The notes: a model not told the origin generated them from the sequence alone. Positions 25,549-34,379 are shown, counted from the first letter of the stretch. The stretch is DNA of 64,000 bases from CBDDCX01 sp965226925 (GCA_965226925.1 CBDDEN010000003.1:1-64000), one strand, 5' to 3'. Made by a program: numbers and translations.

Positions 25549-26262
25549 AGAAGGTGCAGCGGCCTAGCAAGGGGTTGCCGCTGTCGGCCGGTTTGGTCCC
25601 TCTACGCGCAATGGAAGGTCATCGTGCGGCCCCAGGAATTCGATCCGTTAGTCAGACCCCGGTGTCTCGGATAGGAGAGACCGGCTCGACCGAGTCAGGC
25701 CCGAGATTGAGGGTCATATGTATATGACTGCCGAGTGGCTTCGTCAGTGGGAGAGGAGGTTGAGGCTCGTGGGGGCCTGGTGCCTGGAGATCCGGCTCAG
25801 GCGACGCCGTCAGCTAACACCTATCAGGCCCCCCTTGGTCAAGAGCACGTGCTCCCCCCGGCCGCGATGCAGAGCATCGCGGCGAGCGAGCATTCAGCCG
25901 AGTCCTCGAGACTCTGACTTGGTTTCAGATTGCGGGGTGCGAGGCGGTAGAGCCCTGCACCAAACACCTATTGAGGGTCGTCCGGCGTAGAGACGCCGAT
26001 GCACGACGGGGCCTGAGCCTCTCGTGCGCCCTAGAAACAGATCTGTGCCCTCGTACCGGCCGATTCAAAGAGACGGGCTCCGCCGAGACGAACGCCCTCG
26101 GCGGTCCAGTTATGTACGGGCTCGGGTGAGGAGCAGAGCTGCGAACGAGGAACCGGTATGTGTGTGGAGGAAGAGGAGGTGTCCAATCACGGGGAACGGC
26201 TACCGACCAGCGTGGCCGGCTCGAGTTATACGAACGGCTCACCCCCTCCCCTCCGATAGCGA
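25549..26262. other. 714-base region without a supported gene
   Basis: No frame has convincing protein character on either strand. It has several short inverted repeats, for example CCGCGATGC-AGA-GCATCGCGG at 25860-25880. The right part may be the downstream end of the first IS110-family element, but no boundary can be fixed. It could also contain remnants of inserted DNA. Confidence 0.4.
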
Positions 26263-27306
26263 TCAGTTCATGAATCGATCCATGTCGAAGGCTGCGCTCC
26301 GCCGCAGCATGAAGTAGGACGCCCGTCCGAGCCGGGCGGCGAGGATGCTGAGGGCTTTGCCCCTTCCGTGCTTGGAGCGAAGGCGGTTGATGAGGCGTTG
26401 TCCTGGCGGGTTCTTCTGAAGGAAGAGGACGGCGGCCTCCGAGTACGCCCACTTGAGATGGGCATTGCCGATCTTGGCGCCCGAGGTGCCCATGACCTTC
26501 CCAGCCGAAGACTTCTGGCTCTTCACGAGCCGGGCGTAGGAGAGGAAGTCCCCGACGCGGGGGAAGCGAGTGATGTCGTGGAGTTCGTAGAGCAGCGTGA
26601 GTGCGAGGATGCGCCCGACGCCGGGGATCGTCTGCAGACGCTCGTAGTTTTCGGGATCGTCGATCTTCGCTCGCTCGCGGATGGTGCCCTCGAGGGATCG
26701 GATGATGTCGTCGAGCTGGGTAGCCATAGCGAGGTCGGCCTCGACGTTGGCGCGTACGATGGGATCCGGGATCGCCTCAGCGAGACCATCTCGGTTGCGC
26801 GGGTGATGGAACTTGCCCGAAGGTGCGGGCAGGTTGAGCTGATGGAAGGTGATACGGATGTGGGTGAAGAGCTCACTGCGTCGCCGGACGAAGAAGAGAC
26901 GGCGGCGAAGCAGATCGCGGGTGGCCCGCATCCCGCGGGGATAGACGTAGGCCGTGGGAAACGCCCCGCTGCGCAGGAGCACGGCGATCTTGTGGGCGTC
27001 GACCTTGTCGTTCTTGGCCTTGCCGCCGTGGATGGCCTTCATGTACAGCGCGTGGCCCAGCACGAAGGGGATCTCCTCATGGGCGCACAGGTCGGCGAGC
27101 CAGTACCAGCGGAAGATGCACTCGGCGCCGACGACGAGTCCCTCGCGGTAGGGCTCGATCGCGCTCAGGAAGCGGTCGGGTTCGCAGCGCAGGTTGCGGT
27201 GAAGGAGCACTTTGCCGGTCTCGTGCTCCAGGACGCAGAGGTACATGGTGCGAGCGTGGAGATCGATCCCGCAGTAGTATCGATGTTGACCCGTGTAGAA
27301 GCGCAT
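26263..27306 (-). CDS. IS110-family recombinase (first copy)
   Basis: 347 residues. The N-terminal RuvC-like DEDD domain has D in YYCGIDLHARTMYLCV, E in VVGAECIFRWYW and the DxxD pair in KNDKVDAHKIAVLL. The C-terminal Tnp20 domain has IPGVGRILALTLLYEL and the conserved serine region SAGKVMGTSGAKIGNAH. Both domains are complete, so it may be active. Members of this family are guided by a bridge RNA made from a non-coding end of the element. The leader upstream of the start (27307-27460) is strongly structured. Confidence 0.92.
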   Translation of the reverse strand: MRFYTGQHRYYCGIDLHARTMYLCVLEHETGKVLLHRNLRCEPDRFLSAIEPYREGLVVGAECIFRWYWLADLCAHEEIPFVLGHALYMKAIHGGKAKNDKVDAHKIAVLLRSGAFPTAYVYPRGMRATRDLLRRRLFFVRRRSELFTHIRITFHQLNLPAPSGKFHHPRNRDGLAEAIPDPIVRANVEADLAMATQLDDIIRSLEGTIRERAKIDDPENYERLQTIPGVGRILALTLLYELHDITRFPRVGDFLSYARLVKSQKSSAGKVMGTSGAKIGNAHLKWAYSEAAVLFLQKNPPGQRLINRLRSKHGRGKALSILAARLGRASYFMLRRSAAFDMDRFMN

Positions 27307-27308
27307 TG

Positions 27309-27460
27309 AGGTCCCCTCCTGGGTTCGATGAATGGGTTGGCACTCTCATCGTTCCTCTTCAGGTTCGAGAGGTCCAGGAGGGGCCTGCATCAGTATCACT
27401 GGGCCTCCGGCTCGGGCCGCTATAGGCGGCCCTCGACCCAACCGGCCCGTGCGGGCGGGC
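27309..27460 (-). ncRNA. candidate bridge-RNA locus or structured leader of the first IS110 element
   Basis: A 13-bp stem with a single bulge is formed by 27309-27322 and 27374-27386 and covers the Shine-Dalgarno (GGAGGGG) of the recombinase. Inside it are two hairpins: CGATGA/TCATCG (27326-27331, 27346-27351) with a 14-base loop, and CCTCT/AGAGG (27354-27358, 27368-27372) with a 9-base loop. Further out GGGCCGC-tatag-GCGGCCC forms another hairpin (27414-27432). A stem carrying two loops next to an IS110 gene is what a bridge RNA with target and donor loops would look like. Expression and exact ends are unknown. Confidence 0.45.
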
Positions 27461-27777
27461 TTTGGTCAACCCAAGTGGCTTCCCGCGACGTTCGTTACGT
27501 AGGACACGTTGTGGTGGGCCGGTTCGGAGGCCCTGAACGTTGATATGGAAGGGCCTGTCAAGATTGTCGAAAAGCTGAAGTAGGGAGCCCGGGGCGTCTT
27601 CGACGATGAATCCTGCTGATATTCGATGGTTGGACCCTGAGGGTCCAGAGCATCAGGAGACGGATTCGTCGGGAGCTGGCCGGAGTCTATACGCGGGGAT
27701 TGGGCGTGAGCCGGACCCCGTAACGTTTCGAGGCGTTCTCCTGTCGTGCCCCGGGACTCCTCGATCTCGCGTGTATG
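27461..27777. other. non-coding gap between the two IS110-family genes
   Basis: No supported gene. It must contain the outer end of the first element and the downstream end of the second, but neither terminus could be set by eye. Confidence 0.4.
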
Positions 27778-28923
27778 TCAGGCGGCGGCGTTCACCTCCT
27801 GGAGTCTGGAGACGTCGACATCGCGCAGTACGGCCCAGAGGAATCTGACCATCTCGCGAGCGACCGCAGTGGCGGCGACCTGGTTGGGCTTTCGGGCAGC
27901 GAGGCGATGGAAGAGCGAGTAGAGGCGGTGCTGACACTTCCAGGCGTGGCGGATGACGGTGGGGTCCTGGCCCTTCTGGCGCTGACGCAGAGGGGCGCCC
28001 ACTGCGGGTCGCTTTCGATAATGCCAGGCGGACTGGATGAGAACGTGACGCACGCGCGTGTTGCCGGCCTTGGTGATCCCGCCGAGGCGACGGCGGTCAC
28101 CTGACGAGTACTCGCCGGGGACGAGGCCGACATAGGCCATGAGCTGGCGGGGGCTCTCGAAGCGGCGGACATCGCCGAGCTCGGTTGCGATGACCATCGC
28201 GGCCTGGGTCTTGAAGCCACGGAAGCAACAGAGGCGATCGACGACGGGCTTGTAGCGGGGCGTGAGGGCGAGTGCGCTGATGCGGCGGTCGAGGTCGTCT
28301 CTGCGTTGAAGCTTGTACTCGAGTAGGTCGAGGTACTCGGAGAGCACCACGCGGTCCTCGTCGACGAGGGTGCCGGGCTGGAGCACCTGCCGGATCCAGT
28401 TGAGGTGCCGCACGGTCCAGTGCGTGCCTTCTCGATACACGAAGCCACGCCGGCGCATGAACTTGAGGATGTAGTGGCGCGACTTCACGATCTCGCGCTG
28501 GAAGGTCTCACGACAGCGAACCAGGTCTCGGACGCGCTCGTCGGTCTCGGTCGGGATGTGGATCAGAACGAGGCGGTCGTCACGGAAGTCACGTGCGATC
28601 TTGATGGCGTCGCGGCGGTCGGTCTTGCGGTGTTCTCCCGGTCGGCGCGGGATCAGCGAGGGCGCGGCGAGATGGCACTCGACGCCCCACTGCGTCAGCG
28701 AACGTTGCAGGACGTAGCCGGCCCCGGAAGCCTCGTAGCAGGCGCGGGCTGAGCCTTCGGCCTGCAAGCGCTCGAAGTAGCGGCGGATCTTACGGAGATC
28801 GTAGGGCAGGCGATCGACGCGCCGGGGCTCGGGATCACGATCCCGGAAGACGGCCGCGGTGATGGAATCCTTGTGGACGTCAAGGCCGACCCAGAAGATT
28901 GGGGCACAATGGGACGAGGACAT
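27778..28923 (-). CDS. IS110-family recombinase (second, unrelated copy)
   Basis: 381 residues. The DEDD domain has D in FWVGLDVHKDSITAAVF, E in ACYEASGAGYVL and the pair in RKTDRRDAIKIARDF. The Tnp20 domain carries FRGFKTQAAMVIATELGD and YSSGDRRRLGGITKAGNTRV with the conserved serine. It differs strongly from the first copy, so two separate insertions occurred next to each other on the same strand. The gene is intact. Its leader also has a long inverted repeat covering the ribosome-binding site. Confidence 0.92.
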   Translation of the reverse strand: MSSSHCAPIFWVGLDVHKDSITAAVFRDRDPEPRRVDRLPYDLRKIRRYFERLQAEGSARACYEASGAGYVLQRSLTQWGVECHLAAPSLIPRRPGEHRKTDRRDAIKIARDFRDDRLVLIHIPTETDERVRDLVRCRETFQREIVKSRHYILKFMRRRGFVYREGTHWTVRHLNWIRQVLQPGTLVDEDRVVLSEYLDLLEYKLQRRDDLDRRISALALTPRYKPVVDRLCCFRGFKTQAAMVIATELGDVRRFESPRQLMAYVGLVPGEYSSGDRRRLGGITKAGNTRVRHVLIQSAWHYRKRPAVGAPLRQRQKGQDPTVIRHAWKCQHRLYSLFHRLAARKPNQVAATAVAREMVRFLWAVLRDVDVSRLQEVNAAA

Positions 28924-28924
28924 A

Positions 28925-29022
28925 GGGCTGGTCTCCTGTCGGTTGCGGCCTTTGGCCGCATGTGGCGCTGGTGTTGCCTCTCACAGCGACGCTAATCCAC
29001 GTCATCCGCGGGAGGCCAGCCC
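28925..29022 (-). promoter_or_regulatory. long inverted repeat in the leader of the second IS110-family gene
   Basis: GGGCTGGTCTCC (28925-28936) pairs with GGAGGCCAGCCC (29011-29022) with one mismatch. The start-proximal arm holds the GGAG of the recombinase, two bases from its ATG. Nested inside is the perfect hairpin TGCGGCC-ttt-GGCCGCA (28944-28960). The design parallels the first IS110 leader although sequences differ. It may be a bridge-RNA segment or a switch that hides the start. Confidence 0.5.
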
Positions 29023-29132
29023 TTCCATTGTGTCTATCGGACATGCCTCAGGATGACTTGGACTGTCTCAGAAGGATGCCTTGGCCGCCGCGTGGTTTTC
29101 TTGGGAAGACGAGTTCACGAATGGAGGTACGC

Positions 29133-29759
29133 ATGGCCAGGTTCGCGCGGATATTCCCCTTCGGGCTCGCTCTTTGCTGCCTCTTGTCTGGACCAGTTGG
29201 CGCACAGGAGCCAGCCGGATCGCCCTTGCGATCGGATAGTACCGCCGTCTCCTCCGGGTCGGATGAGGAACAGATTTCTGGAATGAAGTCGGGCACGACA
29301 GCGCTCTTGTGGTCGGTCCTTGGCACGGCTGTGCCCGCAGTGGCAGGCAGCTACGATGTGTACCGCGCGGGATCAAGTGATTCGAACGTGCCAGGAATCG
29401 TGCTCGTTGGAGCTCTCCTGATTGGTCCATCATTGGGTCACTTCTATGCAGCTCGCCCCGGCCGCGCGCTTCTTGGCATCGGGATTCGTGCGCTGACTGC
29501 GACGGCGGGAGCTGCGGCCTACTTCTTCTTTAATGGAATCGACGACAGCGCCGGGGCGCACTCAAATCCTGAGCTAGGTCAGGCGCTGGGTGCTGTCGGC
29601 ATTGTTCTCGGGGGAGCGTCCTTGGCTTGGGACATTCTCCGGGCTCCGGACTCCGCCCGTATTCACAACGAACAAGTACGTCAGGGTCAGACGGCCATAG
29701 GCATCGCTCCGTCAATTGGCGCGGCCGGTCTCGGGCTCCGCGTCGAAGTCACCTTTTGA
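29133..29759 (+). CDS. exported membrane-associated hypothetical protein
   Basis: 208 residues from ATG 29133, with GGAGGT six bases upstream. A signal peptide (IFPFGLALCCLLSGPVGAQ) is followed by three hydrophobic, glycine-rich segments (GTTALLWSVLGTAVPAVAG, GIVLVGALLIGPSLGHFYA, LGIGIRALTATAGAAAYFFF) and a C-terminal IGAAGLGLRVEVTF that ends in phenylalanine. It could be a small outer-membrane or periplasm-facing membrane protein of the DUF5683-like kind. No operon partner is seen; it lies just beyond the IS110 pair. Confidence 0.6.
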   Translation: MARFARIFPFGLALCCLLSGPVGAQEPAGSPLRSDSTAVSSGSDEEQISGMKSGTTALLWSVLGTAVPAVAGSYDVYRAGSSDSNVPGIVLVGALLIGPSLGHFYAARPGRALLGIGIRALTATAGAAAYFFFNGIDDSAGAHSNPELGQALGAVGIVLGGASLAWDILRAPDSARIHNEQVRQGQTAIGIAPSIGAAGLGLRVEVTF

Positions 29760-30048
29760 GGCCACAACAAGCGCGAGTGATTCGCCCGTCGCGGCCGATA
29801 CAGTCGGCACCTTGGGGCGGCGTACGCAATCAGGAACGTCCAGGATGGCGCATAGCACTGTCGGCGATCGATGGCCTATATTGGGCGCTGCGATCGTCGG
29901 GGTCTCGGACGGACGGTGACCCTGCTGGCGGTCGAGTGCAAAGGCCCAGGGCGCAGGTGCCGGAGCGTCCTTCGGTGGCTGCAATTCGGCAGGTGTGGGT
30001 GGTCAGGCTTTCTGGGACGGGGTGGTGTCTCCCTTCAACGAGGCTCCT

Positions 30049-32289
30049 ATGATCAGCGAAGTCCGTCTCAGCCGAGAGATGCGGCTGCTCGATGTGACCA
30101 TGATCGGCGTCGGCGCGATGATCGGGGCCGGCATCTTCGTGCTCACGGGCATCGCGGCAGGCGTCGCCGGCCCCGCGCTCATGATCGTTTTCCTCCTCAA
30201 CGGTCTCGTTGCGTTCCTGACCGCGGCAGCCTACGCGGAGCTGGGAAGTGCGATTCACGGAGCCGGTGGCGGATATCTGTGGATCAAGGCGTCCTTGCCC
30301 GATCCCAGCGGATTCCTGGCGGGGTGGATGGATTGGTTCGCCCACGCCGTCGCCTGCTCGCTCTACGCCCTGGGCTTCGGCGCCTACTTCACCGAAGTCC
30401 TTCACCTGATTGGCATCGGCGACATTGACACACCGCTTCTCGATCAGGAGGTATGGCTGGCGGTCATTGCGTGTGCCGTCTTCGCCGTCATCAACTATCG
30501 CGGCGCGTCGGAGGCCGGCAAGGCAGGAAACTTCATTACGATCGGCAAGGTCGCGATCATCGGAGTCTTCATCGCTTCGGGACTCTGGGTGATGGTGCAG
30601 AGACCCGACTGGCAGGGATCTTTCGATCCGTTCTTCATGAAGGGATGGGGCGGGATATTCGCCGCTATGGGCCTGACGTTCATCGCGTTCGAAGGGTACG
30701 AGATCATCGCCCAGACGAGCGAAGAGGTTGTGGACCCCAAGAAGAACATCCCCAGGGCTGTCTTTCTGTCGCTTATTATCGTGATTCCGATCTACCTGCT
30801 GGTGGCGATCGTGGCGATCGGCGCGGTCGTGCCCCCGGCGGGTGTCGCCGTGACCGATTACCTGGCGCAGGGGGGCGAGACTGCCCTCGTCACGGCGGCT
30901 GACCAATTTTTCGTCGGAGGCGGAATCTTGATCCTGGTGGGAGGACTTCTCTCAACCGTGTCGGCCCTCAACGCCACGATCTACTCGTCCTCCCGGGTAG
31001 CGTTCGCGATGGCGCGGGACGCGAGCCTTCCACAGGTCATCGCCGACGTGCATCCGACCCGTGGAACACCGCACTACGCGATCCTGTTCTCGACCGTTCT
31101 CATCGTCGGCATGGCCGCCGCGCTCCCGATCGCAGACGTCGCGGCCGCAGCGAGCGTCATGTTCCTCCTCCTCTTCGGGGGAGTGAACATTGCCCTCATT
31201 CGGCTGCGTAAGCTCCGGCCCGATTTGGATCGCGGGTACCGTGTACCGTTCGTGCCGTTCACCCCCATCGTTGCCGTGGCCGCGATGCTGTTCATCGCTG
31301 TGTACATGTTCGTCGGTTATCCGCTCGCGTGGCTCGCGGCCGGCGGCTGGATTGCAGCGGGCTTCGTCTTCTACTACGGATACAGCGGCTCGCGGGAGGC
31401 GGCCCAGAGCGAGCATCTCGTGTGGATGGAGCGGCTGGAGCGAAAGCAGTACCGCGTGTTGGTGGCCATCTCGAACCCGGCCACGGTCGAGTCCCTGATG
31501 TCCGTGGCGGTGGCGGTCGCCCAGAAGCACGCCGGTGAGATCGTCGTCACGAGCGTCGTCGAAGTGCCGGAGGGTGAGTCCCTGTTCAGCGGTCGCCGGC
31601 GAACGAGGGAGCTCGAGCCCGTACTGGAGATGGGCGTCGAGTATGCCACGGCGCACGGAATCAACTCGACCTCGGTCGTCAAGATCGGTCGTCGGACGAG
31701 CGAGAGCATCGTCCAAACCGCGCGTGAAGAGGCCTGCAACATGGTGATCTTGGGGCAGCCGAGCGGCAAGACCCTCGTAGAGCGGCTCGTGTCCTCGATC
31801 GGAGAGCGAGTGTTGCAGGGAGCCCCGTGTCAGGTGGCCGTTGTTTATGGATCCATGACTCGCCGTCGGCTCACGGGCGTGGTCGTTCCCGTCACCACCG
31901 GCCAAAACTCACAGCTGGCGTCCGAGTTGACGCCCGCCATGACGGATTGGATCGGAGGTGCGGCGCGCTTCGTCACGGTCGTGCCGGACAGCCTAGATGA
32001 TGCGACCGCGAAGAAGGCGGTCGAGATCGCCACGGACACAATGGGCGCTTCAGGTCTCACAGAGAGTTTGGAGGTGTTGGAGGGTACGGACGCCGGTAGG
32101 CTGCTTCTTTCCGACGTGCGGCCCGACGAATTGGTCCTCATAGGTGCGCCCAGCTCCGGACCGATTTCACCGATGTTCGGAGAGACTGTGCCTGGACTCT
32201 TGGCTGCCCGCGGCCCAGGCCCCGTCGTGATCGTCCGCAACGTCGAGCCGAGGCAGGCACACCGCTTCCGGCGTTTCTTCTTCGATTGA
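30049..32289 (+). CDS. APC-family amino-acid permease with two C-terminal universal-stress domains
   Basis: 746 residues from ATG 30049. Twelve membrane helices fill about residues 1-440; the APC signature VTMIGVGAMIGAGIFVLTG is helix 1. A linker is followed by two UspA-like domains (about 460-600, starting KQYRVLVAISNP, and about 605-735, starting LTGVVVPVTTGQN). Permease plus UspA fusions are known in actinobacteria and archaea; the Usp part probably senses nucleotide or stress. Eleven bases downstream lies an MscS-like gene, suggesting a stress or osmotic unit. Confidence 0.87.
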   Translation: MISEVRLSREMRLLDVTMIGVGAMIGAGIFVLTGIAAGVAGPALMIVFLLNGLVAFLTAAAYAELGSAIHGAGGGYLWIKASLPDPSGFLAGWMDWFAHAVACSLYALGFGAYFTEVLHLIGIGDIDTPLLDQEVWLAVIACAVFAVINYRGASEAGKAGNFITIGKVAIIGVFIASGLWVMVQRPDWQGSFDPFFMKGWGGIFAAMGLTFIAFEGYEIIAQTSEEVVDPKKNIPRAVFLSLIIVIPIYLLVAIVAIGAVVPPAGVAVTDYLAQGGETALVTAADQFFVGGGILILVGGLLSTVSALNATIYSSSRVAFAMARDASLPQVIADVHPTRGTPHYAILFSTVLIVGMAAALPIADVAAAASVMFLLLFGGVNIALIRLRKLRPDLDRGYRVPFVPFTPIVAVAAMLFIAVYMFVGYPLAWLAAGGWIAAGFVFYYGYSGSREAAQSEHLVWMERLERKQYRVLVAISNPATVESLMSVAVAVAQKHAGEIVVTSVVEVPEGESLFSGRRRTRELEPVLEMGVEYATAHGINSTSVVKIGRRTSESIVQTAREEACNMVILGQPSGKTLVERLVSSIGERVLQGAPCQVAVVYGSMTRRRLTGVVVPVTTGQNSQLASELTPAMTDWIGGAARFVTVVPDSLDDATAKKAVEIATDTMGASGLTESLEVLEGTDAGRLLLSDVRPDELVLIGAPSSGPISPMFGETVPGLLAARGPGPVVIVRNVEPRQAHRFRRFFFD

Positions 32290-32300
32290 GGTAGACTGAC

Positions 32301-32972
32301 ATGCAACTGCAGACCGATAGAAGCCTCGACCAGTTCGCGCAGCAGGTCTTGAACTACATGCCGACGCTCCTCGCGGGGATCGTCCTTCTGGTCGCTGGTG
32401 CGGTTGCCGGCTGGCTCATTAAGCGGGCAGTCATCCGCGTGCTCGTGCTGCTTCGGCTCGATCGGTTGGGTGGAGGTCGATCCGCATGGCGGAGCGTCAT
32501 CGGCAAGGGCGACGTCCGCGCCGCCCTCTACGACGGGGCCGGCACGATCGCGGGTATCGTGTTGTTCCTCGTGTTCCTCGACAACGCCCTGCAGATCTGG
32601 GGCTTGACCGTGCTCGCGCGGGTGATCGACGAAGTCATTTTTTATCTGCCCACCTTGGCACTAGCCGTGTTGATCACGTGGGTCGGGATCACGTTGTCGA
32701 ACGTACTAGCAGGGCGCGTGGAATCTCTCCTCGAGCAGGAGGGGATTCCACGCACGGCCCTCCTCGTCGGACTGGCGAAAGCGGCCTTCCTGTCGGTGGT
32801 CGCGGCGCTCGCCATGTGGCAATTGAACTTCGCCCGGGAAATCGTCATGGCCGCATTCTTGATCGGCTTCGGCGCCGTCGGCGTGGCTTTCGCCCTCGGC
32901 GTCGGCATCGGGTCGGCTCGTGCCATCCAGGAAGCGCTGTCGTCCATGATCTCCTCTCGGACCGAGAAGTGA
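32301..32972 (+). CDS. MscS-related membrane protein (conserved TM-helix repeat)
   Basis: 223 residues with four to five membrane helices. The repeated blocks YMPTLLAGIVLLVAGAVAGWL and YLPTLALAVLITWVGITLSN are the TM_helix unit of MscS-like proteins, each followed by a basic amphipathic stretch. The protein ends after a glycine/alanine-rich pore-like helix (GFGAVGVAFALGVGIGSARA) and lacks the large cytoplasmic beta cage of true MscS. It starts eleven bases after the APC-Usp gene, so the two are probably an operon. Confidence 0.8.
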   Translation: MQLQTDRSLDQFAQQVLNYMPTLLAGIVLLVAGAVAGWLIKRAVIRVLVLLRLDRLGGGRSAWRSVIGKGDVRAALYDGAGTIAGIVLFLVFLDNALQIWGLTVLARVIDEVIFYLPTLALAVLITWVGITLSNVLAGRVESLLEQEGIPRTALLVGLAKAAFLSVVAALAMWQLNFAREIVMAAFLIGFGAVGVAFALGVGIGSARAIQEALSSMISSRTEK

Positions 32973-32997
32973 GCGGCTGAGCGAGTAGGAATCCATC

Positions 32998-33153
32998 GTG
33001 GCCAACAGGCCCCCGGATTCCTCTACGGCTGCGGACCCCGCGCCACCGCGCGGGACGGTGGAGGTCGAGCTCGTTCAGAGCCTCGGACTCCTCGAGGCTT
33101 GGACCATCGGGGTAGGCACGATGACGAGATCGACGGCTTGGGAGGCAACATGA
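32998..33153 (+). pseudogene. N-terminal stub of a second APC permease
   Basis: A 51-codon frame begins with GTG 32998 behind AGGAA. After a polar head it reads VELVQSLGLLEAWTIGVGTM, the exact start of helix 1 of an APC permease where IGAGIF should follow. Instead 10 unrelated codons run to a TGA that overlaps the ATG of the next gene (ATGA). An internal deletion removed nearly the whole permease but kept its start and fused it to a new coupled partner. Confidence 0.65.
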
Positions 33154-33434
33154 TTATCGTTTCGGGTCGACTGTTCTTACGGGAGGGCTCGCGTGACGCC
33201 TTCTTGGAGGCTCCGCTAACGGACATGACTCAGGCCCGCAAGACACACGGCTGCCGAGACTTCGTTGTCGCGGGGGATCCAATCGATCCGGACCGGGTCC
33301 ACGTTTACGAGGAGTGGGAATCAGAGGAGAGCCTACTCGCATTCCGCGGGGAAGGCCCCAGCGACGACCTCTTGTCCTGCATCGTCGGCGCCGAAGTGCA
33401 TCGACACATGGTGTCGTCTTCGGCGCCGCCCTAG
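33150..33434 (+). CDS. ABM/YgiN-family monooxygenase-like protein
   Basis: 94 residues from ATG 33150, with GGAGG four bases upstream. The sequence is a ferredoxin-like ABM domain: IIVSGRLFLREGSRDAFLEA, then CRDFVVAGDPIDPDRVHVYE and EWESEESLLAFRG. Such proteins act as quinol or polyketide monooxygenases without cofactor, or just bind small aromatics. Its start lies inside the stop of the truncated APC frame, so its translation may depend on that stub. Confidence 0.8.
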   Translation: MIIVSGRLFLREGSRDAFLEAPLTDMTQARKTHGCRDFVVAGDPIDPDRVHVYEEWESEESLLAFRGEGPSDDLLSCIVGAEVHRHMVSSSAPP

Positions 33435-33519
33435 GCAGCGCACTCTCGTTGTGCGTGCTTGTCGATGAACGACGGCGACGAACGTCACGGAGTCCAACGC
33501 TGGGACGCCGACGAGTAGG

Positions 33520-33561
33520 TTTTTCACGCGATTCTGCGTTAGTTCGTATAATATATATTAT
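33520..33561 (+). promoter_or_regulatory. AT-rich promoter-like site without a downstream gene
   Basis: In this GC-rich genome 33548-33561 is the perfect palindrome ATAATATATATTAT. A consensus -10 box TATAAT lies at 33547-33552, and TTCACG at 33523-33528 could be a -35 with 18-base spacing. No gene starts downstream on the plus strand before the end of rlpA. It could drive a small RNA or be a bidirectional terminator-like melt region. Confidence 0.3.
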
Positions 33562-33632
33562 GTTAAGTACCTTACGAGCCCGACCCACGCTCCCCACTGC
33601 CCCACCGGTCATTCAGGGCCTCAACACCCCTC

Positions 33633-34196
33633 CTAAAGTCCCGGATCGCGCGCCGGTGGGTCGAGCGCAACCACCTCCACACGGGCGGTCCCACTGGTCA
33701 TAATGTCCAGCTTCTGGGCCGCGACGAACGACAGATCGATGATCCTGCCGTCGATGAACGGGCCGCGGTCGTTCACGCGCACGACCACGCTGCGTCCGTT
33801 CCCGAGGTTGGTCACCCGAACGTAGGTGGGCAGCGGCAAGGTCTTATGAGCCGCCGTCATCCGGTACATGTCGTACGGCTGCCCCGACGAGGTTCGCCGA
33901 CCGTGGAAGTCTCGCCCATACCATGACGCCATCCCGACCTCACGATATCCCTTGCTCGTCTCCAGCACGCGATATTCCTCGCCATCTTGCTCGTATGATT
34001 CGGGATTCCCGCTTCGGGTCTTTACCTCGGGTCTGGGGACCGCGTCGGGCACGTCCGCCCCCGAAGCACCGGCCCTGCCGCCCGGACTCGGCCCTGCCGG
34101 AGCCGACCCCACGAGCGTACACCCGTGAAGAACCGCGGCGAGGACGGCGGCGGCCAGACGTCGGCGCGTCCCCGGACGCTTAACGGCTGAAGACAT
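33633..34196 (-). CDS. rlpA: RlpA-like septal-ring lipoprotein
   Basis: 187 residues. A lipoprotein signal ends AAVLHGC (lipid cysteine at about 26), then a proline/glycine linker. The double-psi beta-barrel follows: GMASWYGRDFHGRRTSSGQP, LPLPTYVRVTNLGNGRSVVV, RVNDRGPFIDGRIIDLSF. The catalytic-type aspartate region VNDRGPF of RlpA lytic transglycosylases is present. No C-terminal SPOR domain is found, as in many short relatives. It acts on denuded peptidoglycan in the periplasm. It is the last gene of the long envelope block. Confidence 0.88.
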   Translation of the reverse strand: MSSAVKRPGTRRRLAAAVLAAVLHGCTLVGSAPAGPSPGGRAGASGADVPDAVPRPEVKTRSGNPESYEQDGEEYRVLETSKGYREVGMASWYGRDFHGRRTSSGQPYDMYRMTAAHKTLPLPTYVRVTNLGNGRSVVVRVNDRGPFIDGRIIDLSFVAAQKLDIMTSGTARVEVVALDPPARDPGL

Positions 34197-34242
34197 CGGC
34201 GATCCTGGGCACCATGTTGCGGATCGGCCCGCCCGTCAGGTT

Positions 34243-34379
34243 TGCCATAACCCGTTTCAGAGCCACCTGTTACCGCCTGTGATGTCAACAACTGTGAGAG
34301 GGTGCCTTCTTCTAGGAAACCGGGCTCGATATGGGCCGTCCCGAAGCGAATTAGGTCCTCGGGAGCCGAGAGGAACCGC
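34243..34379 (-). pseudogene. fragment of a serine hydrolase (beta-lactamase family)
   Basis: The minus strand reads RFLSAPEDLIRFGTAHI then EPGFLEEGTLSQLLTSQAV and GGSETGYG, the conserved C-terminal third of class C beta-lactamase-like serine hydrolases. The frame then goes into sequence without family character toward rlpA. No Ser-x-x-Lys part exists upstream. It occupies most of the 354-base gap between rlpA and the methyltransferase gene; the rest of that gap holds no gene. Confidence 0.5.

Noticed and set aside
25860..25880. CCGCGATGC-AGA-GCATCGCGG as a terminator or CRISPR-like unit
   Set aside because: Single occurrence, no T-run and no repeats with spacers; no CRISPR array was seen anywhere in the window.
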